Assembly (NCBI RefSeq): GCF_017876775.1
Contig: NZ_JAGIOP010000002.1
Span: 2,356,001 to 2,420,000 of the forward strand
DNA length: 64,000 nucleotides
Source of the DNA: Mycolicibacterium lutetiense
GTDB lineage: Bacteria > Actinomycetota > Actinomycetes > Mycobacteriales > Mycobacteriaceae
Direction: 5' to 3'
A model generated the notes under the pieces. It had not been told where the DNA came from. It did not search any database and worked only from the letters and a program-made list of their open reading frames with translations. Position numbers and translations under genes: made by a program. Below are positions 36,524 to 46,139 of the stretch, one piece after another. Each line of letters starts with the position of its first letter. Position 1 is the stretch's first letter.

Positions 36524-37810
36524 TCAGACCGCGGCCTTGTCGGCACCGGACTTTGCGGTACCGGCAGGCTTGTCACTGTTCGGCGTGGAGTTGGCGGCAT
36601 GGCGCACTTCGGCGGGCACCACCGAGTTGGTGGAGTCGTCCCAATCGGCGTTGACGTTGCTGGGGTCGACCTTCTGCTGCTGGGCGCGCCACCACATGTA
36701 CCCGGACAGGGCGACCAGCACCAGGAAGATCAGCCCGTCACCGGCGAGCGCCGAGGACGTCAGCGATGCAATGCCGTGGGACAGCCAGAAGGCCAGCGCG
36801 CCAACGATGCCCGCGGCGGGCAGCGTGACCAGCCAGGCCACGGCCATGCGGCCGGCGACCGCCCATCGCACCTCGGCGCCGGGCTTGCCCACGCCGCTGC
36901 CAAGGATGGACCCGGTCGCCACGTGGGTGGTCGACAGGGCCATGCCGGCGGCGCTCGAGCTCAGGATGATCGCGGCAGACGACGCCTCGGCCGCCAGGCC
37001 CTGTGGGGATTCGATCTCCACCAGGCCCTTGCCCAGGGTGCGGATCACCCGCCAGCCACCGATGTAGGTTCCCAGGCCGATGGCCAGCGCGCACGAGGCG
37101 ATGATCCAGAACGGGAGACCGTCGTTCTTCACGTCCCCACTGAGGTGGCCGGTGGTGATCAGGGCCAGCGCGATGACGCCCATGGTCTTCTGCGCATCGT
37201 TGGTTCCGTGTGAGAGCGCGACGAGCGAAGCGGTGGCGATCTGTCCCCAGCGGAAGCCCGCTTCGCGACGTTTCTGCGCGACATTGCGGGTGATCCGGTA
37301 GACGAGCCAGGTGCCGCAGCCCGCCACCAGGCAGGCGATCACGGGGGCGGCTACCGCCGGGATGAGTACCTTCTGGCTGACGCCGGCCCAGTTCACGCCG
37401 GCCAGGCCGATGGCGGCCAGGCCGGCGCCCATCAGCCCACCGAACAGTGCATGCGACGAGCTCGAGGGGATGCCGAACAGCCAGGTCAGCAGGTTCCACA
37501 GGATGCCGCCGATCAGGCCGGCGAAGATGATCGTCAGCCCGGTCGAGGCGTCGATCGTCGGGATCAAGGCTCCGGTCTTGGAGTCCTGAATCTTCAGCAC
37601 CGAGCTCGTGACGGTGATCGCGACCTCGACCGACAGGAATGCACCGACCAGGTTCAGCACCCCGGCGAGCAGCACCGCTGTCTTCGGCTTGAGAGCGCGG
37701 GTGGCGATCGAGGTGGCCATGGCGTTACCGGTGTCATGAAAGCCGTTGGTGAAGTCAAAAGCCAGTGCTGTTGCTATCAATAGCACCAGGACGATCAGCT
37801 CAGCGCTCAT
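36524..37810 (-). CDS. pitA: Low-affinity inorganic phosphate transporter PitA
   Basis: PHO4/PiT family permease of 428 aa with about ten TM helices. The two inverted family signatures are visible: GFHDTGNAMATSIATRALKP near the N-terminus and SHGTNDAQKTMGVIALAL in the second half; IPSSSSHALFGGLMGAGLAA is also typical. It would carry metal-phosphate with protons. A hydrophilic C-terminal tail of about 50 residues follows the last helix. ATG 37810. It heads the pitA-Rv0544c-DUF3349 operon. Confidence 0.94.
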   Translation of the reverse strand: MSAELIVLVLLIATALAFDFTNGFHDTGNAMATSIATRALKPKTAVLLAGVLNLVGAFLSVEVAITVTSSVLKIQDSKTGALIPTIDASTGLTIIFAGLIGGILWNLLTWLFGIPSSSSHALFGGLMGAGLAAIGLAGVNWAGVSQKVLIPAVAAPVIACLVAGCGTWLVYRITRNVAQKRREAGFRWGQIATASLVALSHGTNDAQKTMGVIALALITTGHLSGDVKNDGLPFWIIASCALAIGLGTYIGGWRVIRTLGKGLVEIESPQGLAAEASSAAIILSSSAAGMALSTTHVATGSILGSGVGKPGAEVRWAVAGRMAVAWLVTLPAAGIVGALAFWLSHGIASLTSSALAGDGLIFLVLVALSGYMWWRAQQQKVDPSNVNADWDDSTNSVVPAEVRHAANSTPNSDKPAGTAKSGADKAAV

Positions 37811-38079
37811 GGCCGTAATTCTGTCGGACCGCAGGCGATTTTGACCAGCCGGAAACACCGTGCTGAGCTGGGAATTCGGATACGCTACGAATGAGTTCAC
37901 CCAGTGTTCACCTAGGCAACCCGCACTGTTTGCCGGGGCCATTTGCCGTTCCCGGCACAGCCGATAAATTCACTGCATGCCAGAGTCGGCCGGCAGCACT
38001 ACGATCAATGCCGTCTCCGGTTCCTGTCCCGCCGAATTGGGGACGGCAGCCTCGGGGTGCACCATCAGGAGTAGGCGCA

Positions 38080-38433
38080 GTGAACGAATTTCTCGCGAAG
38101 ATCGCGGCCTGGCTGAACGCCGGGTACCCCGACGGGGTGCCCGGACCAGATCGGGTGCCGCTGTTGGCACTACTGACCCGACGACTGACCAACGACGAAG
38201 TCAAAGCCGTCGCACGGGATCTCATCAATCGTGGTGACTTCGATCACATCGACATCGGTGTGCTGATCACCCAGATCACCGACGAGCTGCCCCGCGTCGA
38301 AGATGTCGAGCGGGTACGGGAACGACTGGCCGTCAAGGGCTGGCCGTTGGACGATCCGCGCGATACCGAGGACTCCGTCGACACCGACCGCAGCAACGGT
38401 GGCGAGCCGAAAGACCCAGGGGGCCCGGCATAG
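38080..38433 (+). CDS. DUF3349 domain protein (second copy)
   Basis: Protein of 117 aa: DUF3349 domain at about 1-90 (FLAKIAAWLNAGYPDGVPGP, LLALLTRRLTNDEVKAVARD, RLAVKGWPLDD) and an acidic, low-complexity tail (TEDSVDTDRSNGGEPKD). A CAGGAG ribosome site precedes GTG 38080. It is divergent from pitA and directly upstream of menE. Paralog of the gene at 35915-36214; the two flank pitA on opposite strands. Confidence 0.85.
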   Translation: MNEFLAKIAAWLNAGYPDGVPGPDRVPLLALLTRRLTNDEVKAVARDLINRGDFDHIDIGVLITQITDELPRVEDVERVRERLAVKGWPLDDPRDTEDSVDTDRSNGGEPKDPGGPA

Positions 38434-38474
38434 CCGTCCTGCGCCCCATCGCCGTCGGATCCGCGACGGACGCG

Positions 38475-39572
38475 TTGCTGGCGGCCCTCGGCGACATCCT
38501 GACCGGACGCGGGTCGGCGATTCTGCCGGTTCCCGCCGACGACGAACGTCAAAGATCTTTACTGACAACCACTTTGCGCGCCGGCGAGGAAATCGACGAC
38601 GACGTTGCCGTGGTGATCTCGACCTCGGGCACCACCGGCAAACCGAAAGGCGCGTTGCTGACCGCGGCAGCGCTGCGATCCAGCGCCGAGTCCACCCACG
38701 CCCGGTTGGGCGGCGAAGGTCGCTGGCTGCTCGCCCTGCCCGCCTATCACATTGCCGGTCTGCAGGTCCTGGTGCGCAGCGCGTTGGCCGGCACCACGCC
38801 CGTCGCCGTCCCGGCTTCCTTCGACCCGAGCCAGTTGCCCTCTGCGGTAGCCGCTTTGGGTAGCGGGCGGCGCTACGCCTCACTGGTGGCGGTGCAGCTG
38901 GACAAGTCATTGCAGGACCCGGCCGCTGCGGAGGCGCTGGCCGAACTCGATGCCGTGCTGATCGGCGGTGGGCCGATGCCCGCCGGCGTGGCCGAACGTG
39001 CGCAGGCGGCGGGAGTGAACGTGGTGCGCACCTACGGGATGAGCGAGACGGCGGGGGGCTGCGTGTACGACGGCGTGGCACTCGACGGCGTGAAGGTGCG
39101 CGTGCACGATTCCCGCATCCTGCTCGGCGGCGCCACGGTGGCGAAGGGATATCGCGACCCGATCACACCCGATCCGTTCGCCGAGGCCGGCTGGTTCCGC
39201 ACCGATGACCTTGGCGTCATGGATGATTCGGGTGTCCTACGCGTTCTGGGCCGGGTCGACGACGCGGTCAGCACCGGCGGTTTGACGGTGCTGCCACAAC
39301 TGGTCGAATCGGCACTGGCCGGCCATCCGGCGATCGCCGAGTGTGCGGTGTTCGGGGTCCCCGACGAACGCCTCGGCCAGCGGGTGGTGGCCGCGCTGGT
39401 GCTGGCCCCGGGTTCGGCAGCCCCCGACGTGGCCGACCTCCGGGCACAGGTGTCACAGACGCTGGATGCCACCGCGGCACCGCGCGCGGTGTACATCGTC
39501 GACGAGTTGCCCCGTCGCGGCATCGGCAAGGTGGACCGCCGGGCGCTCATGTCGCGATTCGGTGACCGATAA
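38475..39572 (+). CDS. menE: o-Succinylbenzoate-CoA ligase
   Basis: Adenylate-forming ligase of about 365 aa activating o-succinylbenzoate for MenB. Present are P-loop ISTSGTTGKPKGALL, LALPAYHIAGLQVLVRS, LIGGGPMPAGV, RTYGMSETAGGCVYDG, FRTDDLGVM, LGRVDDAVSTGG and the catalytic Lys RRGIGKVDRRALM. Mycobacterial MenE is short compared with the 450-aa E. coli enzyme, and so is this one. The start is unclear: TTG 38475 is listed, but in-frame codons back to CTG 38439 (LRPIAVGSATDA) look like family sequence. Confidence 0.92.
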   Translation: MLAALGDILTGRGSAILPVPADDERQRSLLTTTLRAGEEIDDDVAVVISTSGTTGKPKGALLTAAALRSSAESTHARLGGEGRWLLALPAYHIAGLQVLVRSALAGTTPVAVPASFDPSQLPSAVAALGSGRRYASLVAVQLDKSLQDPAAAEALAELDAVLIGGGPMPAGVAERAQAAGVNVVRTYGMSETAGGCVYDGVALDGVKVRVHDSRILLGGATVAKGYRDPITPDPFAEAGWFRTDDLGVMDDSGVLRVLGRVDDAVSTGGLTVLPQLVESALAGHPAIAECAVFGVPDERLGQRVVAALVLAPGSAAPDVADLRAQVSQTLDATAAPRAVYIVDELPRRGIGKVDRRALMSRFGDR

Positions 39573-39602
39573 ACCGTTCGCCATCGCAGGCATGATGGGT
39601 AC

Positions 39603-40217
39603 ATGCGCCGAGAAGTGACCTCCGTCGATGACCTTCGCGCCATCGTCGGCCACCCCACCGCGGCCGTCGCCAACAAGGTGACCGCCCGACTGTCGGAAGC
39701 CCAGCAGGACTGGCTGAAACAGTCACCGCTGGGCTTCGTGGCGACCACCGACACACACGGCCGCGTCGACGTCTCCCCCAAAGGCGACCCGCCTGGTTTC
39801 GTCCACATCATCGACGACACCACGATCGCGATCCCGGAACGCCCCGGCAATCGTCGCGCCGACGGCTACCTCAACATTCTGCAGCGCTCACAGGTCGGCA
39901 CGGTGTTCGTGATCCCTGGCCGCGGCGACACCCTGCGGATCAACGGCACCGCCCGGATCCTTTCGGATGCCGACTACTTCGAGGACATGGCGGTGAACGG
40001 CAAACGTCCGATCCTGGCTTTGGAAATCGCTATCGAAGAGGTGTTCTTCCACTGCCCCAAGGCTTTCCTGCGCTCTGCGGCGTGGAAGCCCGAGACCTGG
40101 AACCCGACCGCGGTGCCCACGGTGGCGCAGATGGCCAAGGCGTTCAAACCCGATCAGACCCAACAGGAACTCGACGCGTACTACAGCGAGGACAACCTAC
40201 GCACGATGCTCTACTGA
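39603..40217 (+). CDS. PPOX-type FMN-dependent flavoprotein (MSMEG_1061-like)
   Basis: Split-barrel flavoprotein of 204 aa: LSEAQQDWLKQSPLGFVATT, GRVDVSPKGDPPGFVHIIDD, IPERPGNRRADGYLNILQ and CPKAFLRSAAWKPETW near the end, the pattern of the MSMEG_1061 family. Likely FMN-binding reductase with unknown substrate. ATG 39603; its last 7 bp overlap the convergent GNAT gene. Confidence 0.87.
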   Translation: MRREVTSVDDLRAIVGHPTAAVANKVTARLSEAQQDWLKQSPLGFVATTDTHGRVDVSPKGDPPGFVHIIDDTTIAIPERPGNRRADGYLNILQRSQVGTVFVIPGRGDTLRINGTARILSDADYFEDMAVNGKRPILALEIAIEEVFFHCPKAFLRSAAWKPETWNPTAVPTVAQMAKAFKPDQTQQELDAYYSEDNLRTMLY

Positions 40218-41071
40218 GACGCCTCAACCGGTTTCACCAGGATCGCCCGGGTGTAGAGCAGCTGGAAACCCCGGCGCTGGACGTTGCGCTGGGACTTGGA
40301 GCCGGGCGCCGTTGTCACCACAGCAATCTCGCAGCCGGCGTCGGCGGCCTCGGCCAGCCGCGCCGCCAGCAACGCGGCCTGCACGCCACGGCGCCGAAAG
40401 GCCGGTGCTGTCGCCGCTCCGGCCAACTGGGCGATCCCGTCGGTCAGCCGCATCATCGCGCCGCCGGCGACGACTCCGTCGCACAGCGCGACATACGCGG
40501 TGGCCCCGGCTTTTTCGATGTCCCGTTCGGCCCGCTCGATGATGTCGGCAGGGAAATGCTCATGGCTGACCGGGCCCTCACCGTCGGGGTGGGCGAAGCC
40601 CTCCACCACGACGTTCACCCATGCGGTGAGATTGTCGGCCCGGCGCACCCGCACATCGGTCACCGGCGGGCGCTCGTCGTGAATCGGCCTGCCCAGCACA
40701 TTCTCGAATTCGTCAAGGCGATAACCGCGGCCGGACAGCAACGCGGTGATCTCGGGATCGGCCAGGCTGGACAGCTCCACCCGGGTGGCGGCGCCCCGGG
40801 CCGCGAACGCACGCTCGATCTCACCCAGCACCGCTTCATCGGGCAACCCGTCGAAGCCGAGGCCGACCACCTTGTTCATCGGAGATGCAGCCTCGGCGAA
40901 ACACGCGTACCCACCGGCGACGGGCAGGACCAGCCCGTCGGCGCCACGGTGCCCGGCAGCGCGCGTCGCCGCTACGATCAGGTCCGCCTCGGCCTTCTCG
41001 ATTTGCCGGGCCAATTCGACACCGCAGAACAATGGGTACGAGCCCGGATCTGAGTCACCGTTGACAGCCAC
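40211..41071 (-). CDS. GNAT-family N-acetyltransferase-like protein
   Basis: Protein of about 286 aa whose C-terminal 130 residues form a GNAT domain (TAYVALCDGVVAGGAMMRL, then the acetyl-CoA loop APAFRRRGVQAALLAARLAE and VVTTAPGSKSQRNVQRRGFQ). The N-terminal half may be a second, degenerate GNAT-like domain (FCGVELARQIEKAEADLIVA). GTG 41071 is chosen to avoid overlap with the TetR gene; CTG 41092 is also possible. Acceptor unknown. Confidence 0.8.
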   Translation of the reverse strand: MAVNGDSDPGSYPLFCGVELARQIEKAEADLIVAATRAAGHRGADGLVLPVAGGYACFAEAASPMNKVVGLGFDGLPDEAVLGEIERAFAARGAATRVELSSLADPEITALLSGRGYRLDEFENVLGRPIHDERPPVTDVRVRRADNLTAWVNVVVEGFAHPDGEGPVSHEHFPADIIERAERDIEKAGATAYVALCDGVVAGGAMMRLTDGIAQLAGAATAPAFRRRGVQAALLAARLAEAADAGCEIAVVTTAPGSKSQRNVQRRGFQLLYTRAILVKPVEASQ

Positions 41072-41099
41072 GTAGACATTGTGCCCGGGCAGGCGTTGC

Positions 41100-41762
41100 T
41101 CACCGAGGCGGCCCGGCAGGCGCCCAGGTTTGCATCGCGCGCTCGAGCGCTTCTGAGTCGAGCGCCTGCACCGGGATCGGCGCCTGGTCATCATGGCGCC
41201 GCATGCCGTCCAGAAGGATGGCCACATATCGGCGCCAGAGGCCGGCGTCGACATTGCCCGCGAATTCGCTTACGGTGCCGGCCAAGAGCCCGAAGAGTGG
41301 CATGTCCGTCGACGACAGTTCCGGGCGCAGGTAACCGTCGGCCTGTGCCCGCCCGACGAGTTTGGTCAACACCGGGACGAGCCGGTCCTGGCAGGCCTTG
41401 ACCCGCTCGCAGCCATAGGCCTTGCTGAATGCGATTTCCCGCAGACCTCGGTCAGTCGCCGTGATCTCACACATACTCTCGACGTACCACGCAAACCCCA
41501 GCCACGAATCTTGGTGTTGCAGCGCAGTTTCGGCCAGTGCGGTGAGCTGCTCCATACCGTCGACGAAGATGGCCGCAACCAGCTCCTCCTTGGTGGCGAA
41601 CCGCCGGTAGACGGTGCCCACCCCGACGTTGGCGTGATGTGCCACGTCGTTGAGCGTTGCCTCGAGACCCTTCTCGGCGAACAACTCCCGCGCGGCATCG
41701 AGCACCCGCTGCCGATTGCGCTCTGCATCCTTGCGCAGCACGCGGGGAGTTTCCTGGGTCAT
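41100..41762 (-). CDS. TetR-family regulator divergent from cassette 2
   Basis: Regulator of 220 aa. The DNA-binding domain is at about 12-62 (RVLDAARELFAEKGLEATLN, DVAHHANVGVGTVYRRF, ATKEELVAAIF). The C-terminal domain is helical (TetR_C SbtR-like). It is divergent from mmpS with 187 bp between the starts, and a perfect palindrome lies just upstream of its own ATG. The arrangement is that of a repressor controlling itself and the mmpS-mmpL-DUF732-DUF5078 operon, like other mycobacterial MmpL regulators. Confidence 0.9.
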   Translation of the reverse strand: MTQETPRVLRKDAERNRQRVLDAARELFAEKGLEATLNDVAHHANVGVGTVYRRFATKEELVAAIFVDGMEQLTALAETALQHQDSWLGFAWYVESMCEITATDRGLREIAFSKAYGCERVKACQDRLVPVLTKLVGRAQADGYLRPELSSTDMPLFGLLAGTVSEFAGNVDAGLWRRYVAILLDGMRRHDDQAPIPVQALDSEALERAMQTWAPAGPPR

Positions 41763-41788
41763 ATCTCTCAGCTTAAGTGATCGAAGTC

Positions 41789-41815
41789 ATAAGTGGATTG
41801 AAACTATCCACTTAT
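41789..41815. promoter_or_regulatory. Palindromic TetR-type operator between TetR and mmpS (cassette 2)
   Basis: Perfect 10-bp inverted repeat ATAAGTGGAT (41789-41798) and ATCCACTTAT (41806-41815) with a 7-nt spacer, 27 bp before the TetR start and 134 bp before the mmpS ATG. A related half-site (GCTTAAGTGAT) precedes it. Position, size and symmetry suggest the binding site of the adjacent TetR. Confidence 0.68.
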
Positions 41816-41949
41816 TCGGCTAACTTTACGCCTGAATTGCGTGGGCTGCCCCATACCCCTGTCGTAGCGAGCGCATCGAACGTCGGGAGGCCCCAATTGA
41901 TTGCAGTCCAGGATCGGCAGCAGGTCACCACCCTCCCCTCGCCGCCGCA

Positions 41950-42375
41950 ATGCTGAAAGTCATCCGCCGATCGTGGCTCCCTGTGCTGATCGTCATCGCC
42001 ATGGGAGCCGGCGTGCTGATCGTGATGAACGTCCGCAAGGTCTTCGGCTCACATCCGGTCATCATCACCGAGACCACATCGGACAACGCCGAGGACTTCA
42101 ACCCCAAGGTCGTGACGTACGAGATCTTCGGTACCGGCGGCACTGCCGTCATCAACTACATGGACCTCGAAGGCAGACCCCAGCGCACCGGAACCGTGCC
42201 TCTGCCATGGACTGTGACGCTGCAGACCACGTTGCCGTCGGTGCAGCCCAACATCCTGGCGCAAGGCGACGGGGACAGCATCAGTTGCCGAGTCACCGTC
42301 GATGACGAGGTCAAAGAAGAGAGAACGGCTACTGGAGTGAACGCACAAACCTTTTGCTTTGTGAAGGCAGCATGA
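41950..42375 (+). CDS. MmpS-family membrane protein (cassette 2)
   Basis: MmpS protein of 141 aa, closely similar to the cassette 1 copy: TM helix at about 9-28, [58 protein letters not shown] at the end, and a Cys pair (SISC, TFC). ATG 41950; a ribosome site is weak. The stop overlaps the mmpL start (ATGA). Accessory subunit for the adjoining MmpL. Confidence 0.94.
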   Translation: MLKVIRRSWLPVLIVIAMGAGVLIVMNVRKVFGSHPVIITETTSDNAEDFNPKVVTYEIFGTGGTAVINYMDLEGRPQRTGTVPLPWTVTLQTTLPSVQPNILAQGDGDSISCRVTVDDEVKEERTATGVNAQTFCFVKAA

Positions 42376-45290
42376 GCAGCACCACGGACGAAACCCAGAC
42401 CGACGACACCCCGACCGACGCCATCGCCACCGGGCGCCACGCGGCACCTCCACGCCCACTGATCCCGCGCCTCATTCGAGCGTTCGCCCTGCCGATCATC
42501 CTGGCGTGGATCGTGATCGTCGCACTGCTCAACACCGTCGTCCCTCAGCTCGAGGTCGTCGGAAAGATGCGCGCGGTGTCGATGAGTCCCAACGACGCAC
42601 CGTCGATGATCGCCATCAAAGAGGTCGGCAAGAAGTTCCAGGAGTACGACACCAGCAGCTCGGTGATGGTCGTACTCGAAGGCGACAAGCCGCTGGGCCT
42701 CGAAGCGCACATGTTCTACGACGAGATGGTGCGTGAGCTGCGCGCCGACACCACCCACGTGCAGCATGTGCAGGACTTCTGGGGCGACACCCTGACCGCC
42801 AAGGGCGCCCAGAGCCGCGACGGCAAGGCCGCCTACGTGCAGGTCTACATCGCCGGCGACCAGGGCGAGACGCTCGCCAACGAATCGGTCCAGGCCGTGC
42901 GGCGCATCGCCACCGAAACCCCCGCACCCGACGGCGTGAAGGCGTATGTCACCGGGTCCGCAGCATCGAGCACCGACCAGAACATCGTCGGCGACGAGAG
43001 CATGAAGCTCATCGAGTTCGTCACCTTCGGCGTCATCGCGGTGATGCTGCTCGGCGTGTACCGGTCGATCATCACCACGCTGATCGTGCTGGGAATGGTC
43101 GTACTCGAATTGTCCGGCGCCCGTGGACTTGTCGCGCTACTGGGCTATCACAATTTCTTCGGCCTCACGACGTTCGCCTCCAACATGCTGGTGACCTTGG
43201 CCATCGCCGCGGCCACCGACTACGCGATCTTCCTGATCGGCCGATATCACGAAGCGCGAAGAGCCGGTGAGGACAAAGAAGCAGCCTACTACGACATGTT
43301 CCACGGCACGGCGCACGTCGTCCTCGCGTCGGGCCTGACTATCGCCGGCGCGACACTGTGCCTGCACTTCACCCGCCTGCCGTACTTCCAGACCATGGGC
43401 ATCCCACTGGCGGTCGGCATGGTGATCGTGGTCGCCATGGCACTGACCCTGGGGCCGGCAGTCATCTCGGTGTTCGGCCGATTCGGCAAGATCCTCGAGC
43501 CCAAGCGGCATTCGAAGTCCCGCGGATGGCACCGGGTCGGCACCGCCACGGTCCGCTGGCCGGGTGCAATCCTGGTGTGCGCCATCGTGGCAGCGTTGGT
43601 CGGCCTGCTCGCCCTGCCGGGCTATCACACCACCTACAACGACCGCATCTTCCTGCCCAAGGACGTGGGGACGAACGTCGGGTACGACGCCGCCTTCCGG
43701 CACTTCTCGCAGGCGAAGATGAACCCGGACCTGATGATGATCGAGTCCGACCGCGATCTGCGGAACCCGGCTGACTTCCTGGTCATCGACAAGATCGCCA
43801 AGGCACTCAAGAGTGTCCACGGCATCGCCCAGGTGCAGACCATCACCCGCCCCGACGGCGAGCCGATCAAGCACTCGACGATCCCGTACGCGCTGGGCCA
43901 GAGCGGCACGACCCAGTTGATGAACAACGACTACGCGCAGGCCAACCTGAAGAATCTGCTCGACCAGGCCGACGACCTGCAGACCAGCATCGATGCCATG
44001 ACCGACATGATGAGCATCCAGACGGATCTGGCCGCGGTGTCGCAGAGCATGGCCGACAAGATGAAGACGACGTCGGGCGATATGAACGAGGTCCGGGATC
44101 ACCTGGCCGACTTCGACGACCAGTTCCGGCCGCTCCGCAACTACCTCTACTGGGAACCGCACTGCTTCGACATCCCGATGTGCTGGGCCGTGCGGTCGGT
44201 CTTCGATTCACTCGACGGCATCAACCGGTTGTCCGACGACTTCCAGGACCTGGTCCCCGATATGCAGCGCATGGCCGACCTGATGCCGAAGATGGTCGCC
44301 ACGATGCCGCGGCAGATCCAATCGATGAAGCATCAGAAAGAGCTGCTGCTCAACCAGTACCAGGTGCAGAAGGCCCAGCAAGATCAGACGATGGCGATGC
44401 AGAACACCGCCACCGCCATGAGCGAAGCGTTCGATACGGCCAAGAACGACGATTCGTTCTACCTGCCGCCGGAGGCGTTCGAGACCGCTGACTTCCAGCG
44501 GGGCCTCAAGCTGTTCATGTCGCCCGACGGGCACGCGGTGCGGCTCACCATCATTCACCAGGGTGATCCGCTGACTCCCGAAGGCACCGCACGCATCGAA
44601 CCGCTCAAGATCGCAGCGGCCGACGCGATCAAGGGCACACCGCTCGAGGGAGCCAAGATCTACCTCGGCGGCAGCTCGGCGACGTACCACGACATGCAAC
44701 TGGGGGCCGACTACGACCTGATCATCGTCGCCGCGGCCGCACTGATCCTGATCTTCATCATCATGCTGCTGCTCACCCGTGCCGTGGTGGCCTCCGCGGT
44801 GATCGTCGGCACGGTGGTGCTGAGTCTTGCCTCGGCATTCGGACTGTCGGTACTGCTCTGGCAGCACATCGTGGGAATCCCGCTGCACTGGATGGTGATG
44901 CCGATGTCGGTCATCGTCCTGCTGGCCGTCGGCGCGGACTACAACCTCCTACTCGTCGCACGAATAAAGGAAGAGATCCACGCCGGGCTGAAGACCGGAA
45001 TCATCCGGGCGATGGTCGGCACCGGAGCCGTCGTGACGTCGGCAGGCTTGGTCTTCGCCTTCACCATGGCCTCGATGGCGGTCAGCAGTTTGATCGTTAT
45101 CGGTCAGGTCGGCACGACGATCGGCCTAGGCTTGCTGTTCGACACACTCGTAGTTCGGTCGCTGATGACACCGTCGATCGCTACGCTGCTGGGACGTTGG
45201 TTCTGGTGGCCGCAGCACGTCCGTCAGCGTCCGGTGCCGCAACCGTGGCCGAAGCCCATTCAACGAAATCCAGAGGAGGCCTTGACCTGA
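42372..45290 (+). CDS. MmpL-family RND transporter, MmpL4/5-like (cassette 2)
   Basis: RND transporter of 972 aa, collinear with the cassette 1 copy. TM1 at about 39-57, proton-relay pair D283-Y284 ([20 protein letters not shown]), a periplasmic coiled-coil region (about 505-690) with [10 protein letters not shown] in the middle, and C-terminal TM helices with [15 protein letters not shown]. The end ([20 protein letters not shown]) matches the sister protein almost residue for residue. Coupled by ATGA to mmpS and by TGATG to the DUF732 gene. Exported substrate unknown; the family handles siderophores, glycopeptidolipids and drugs. Confidence 0.95.
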   Translation: MSSTTDETQTDDTPTDAIATGRHAAPPRPLIPRLIRAFALPIILAWIVIVALLNTVVPQLEVVGKMRAVSMSPNDAPSMIAIKEVGKKFQEYDTSSSVMVVLEGDKPLGLEAHMFYDEMVRELRADTTHVQHVQDFWGDTLTAKGAQSRDGKAAYVQVYIAGDQGETLANESVQAVRRIATETPAPDGVKAYVTGSAASSTDQNIVGDESMKLIEFVTFGVIAVMLLGVYRSIITTLIVLGMVVLELSGARGLVALLGYHNFFGLTTFASNMLVTLAIAAATDYAIFLIGRYHEARRAGEDKEAAYYDMFHGTAHVVLASGLTIAGATLCLHFTRLPYFQTMGIPLAVGMVIVVAMALTLGPAVISVFGRFGKILEPKRHSKSRGWHRVGTATVRWPGAILVCAIVAALVGLLALPGYHTTYNDRIFLPKDVGTNVGYDAAFRHFSQAKMNPDLMMIESDRDLRNPADFLVIDKIAKALKSVHGIAQVQTITRPDGEPIKHSTIPYALGQSGTTQLMNNDYAQANLKNLLDQADDLQTSIDAMTDMMSIQTDLAAVSQSMADKMKTTSGDMNEVRDHLADFDDQFRPLRNYLYWEPHCFDIPMCWAVRSVFDSLDGINRLSDDFQDLVPDMQRMADLMPKMVATMPRQIQSMKHQKELLLNQYQVQKAQQDQTMAMQNTATAMSEAFDTAKNDDSFYLPPEAFETADFQRGLKLFMSPDGHAVRLTIIHQGDPLTPEGTARIEPLKIAAADAIKGTPLEGAKIYLGGSSATYHDMQLGADYDLIIVAAAALILIFIIMLLLTRAVVASAVIVGTVVLSLASAFGLSVLLWQHIVGIPLHWMVMPMSVIVLLAVGADYNLLLVARIKEEIHAGLKTGIIRAMVGTGAVVTSAGLVFAFTMASMAVSSLIVIGQVGTTIGLGLLFDTLVVRSLMTPSIATLLGRWFWWPQHVRQRPVPQPWPKPIQRNPEEALT

Positions 45291-45619
45291 TGAAACGCCT
45301 GATCATTGCCCTGTCGATCTGCGCCGCAGCCGGTCTGGCCGTCTCGGCACCGGCCTATGCCGATCCGGACACCGATTTCGCCAATGAGCTGCACACCTTC
45401 GGCATCTACGGGCAGCGGGACTACAACGCCTGGATCGCCAAGATCATGTGCAAGCGGCTCCACAACGGCGTCGACCACACCGCCCAGGACTCGGTCGGCT
45501 TCGTGAAGAAGCAACTGGCCAAGGACAGCACCGACGCCCAGGCCTGGCAATTCACCGGCACCGCCATCAACTACTACTGCCCCGATCAGCGCTCCGTCTA
45601 CGAGCAGGCCGCGCACTAA
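45290..45619 (+). CDS. DUF732 small secreted protein (cassette 2)
   Basis: Secreted protein of 109 aa: signal peptide [20 protein letters not shown] cut near AYA/D, then a DUF732 domain (DPDTDFANELHTFGIYGQRD, IAKIMCKRLHNG, INYYCPDQ) with two cysteines in the mature part. The block YGQRDYNAWIAKIMCKRL is identical in the cassette 1 protein. The ATG shares its A with the mmpL stop (TGATG), so translation is coupled. It is likely a periplasmic or envelope partner of the transporter; this is inference. Confidence 0.87.
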   Translation: MKRLIIALSICAAAGLAVSAPAYADPDTDFANELHTFGIYGQRDYNAWIAKIMCKRLHNGVDHTAQDSVGFVKKQLAKDSTDAQAWQFTGTAINYYCPDQRSVYEQAAH

Positions 45620-45636
45620 CCGACTTTGGGAGCACC

Positions 45637-46101
45637 ATGTCCAACCGCACGAGCGTCAAAAACCTGATCCGCACCGGCGTCGCCGCCTGCGCGGTCGCCG
45701 GCAGCCTGGCCACCGCCGGCATCGCCTCGGCCGATGCCACCGACGACTACCCGATCCCCAACCGGATCCTGCGCACCCCGTGTACCGCCGAACAGATCAT
45801 GGCCGCCGCCCGCGACGTCGAACCCGTCTACTACGAGCGCTACATGATCGACTACAACAACAAGCCCGTCGCCGACCAGCTGGGCGCCCAGGACCGCATC
45901 CACTGGTTCTTCTCCATGGACTACGCCGGCCGCCGCCAATACTCCGAGAACACGGCCACCAACGCCTTCTTCGAGAACATGGCCTGGCGCTGGCCGAACT
46001 GGGCCAAACTGTTCTTCAACAACAAGGGCGTCGCCGCCAACACCACCGACGTCTGCCAGAACTACCCACCCAACGACATGTCGGTCTGGAACTGGCACTG
46101 A
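45637..46101 (+). CDS. DUF5078 small secreted protein, Rv0455c-like (cassette 2)
   Basis: Secreted protein of 154 aa: signal peptide to about residue 32 (IASA/D), then DATDDYPIPNRILRTPC, VEPVYYERYMIDYNNKP, RRQYSENTATNAFFENM, LFFNNKGVAANTTDVCQNYP and an aromatic end (SVWNWH). Two mature cysteines are conserved with the sister copy. Same family as Rv0455c, which is tied to siderophore secretion in M. tuberculosis. Last gene of cassette 2, 17 bp after the DUF732 gene. Confidence 0.86.
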   Translation: MSNRTSVKNLIRTGVAACAVAGSLATAGIASADATDDYPIPNRILRTPCTAEQIMAAARDVEPVYYERYMIDYNNKPVADQLGAQDRIHWFFSMDYAGRRQYSENTATNAFFENMAWRWPNWAKLFFNNKGVAANTTDVCQNYPPNDMSVWNWH

Positions 46102-46109
46102 CGCGCGCG

Positions 46110-46139
46110 ACTCGCTCCCGGCTCAGTCCGGGAGTGAGT
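46110..46139. terminator. Hairpin ending cassette 2
   Basis: ACTCGCTCCCGG (46110-46121) pairs with CCGGGAGTGAGT (46128-46139) with one G-T wobble and a 6-nt loop. It starts 9 bp after the DUF5078 stop and covers the 3' end of the convergent nitronate monooxygenase gene, so it probably terminates both transcripts. Confidence 0.65.
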
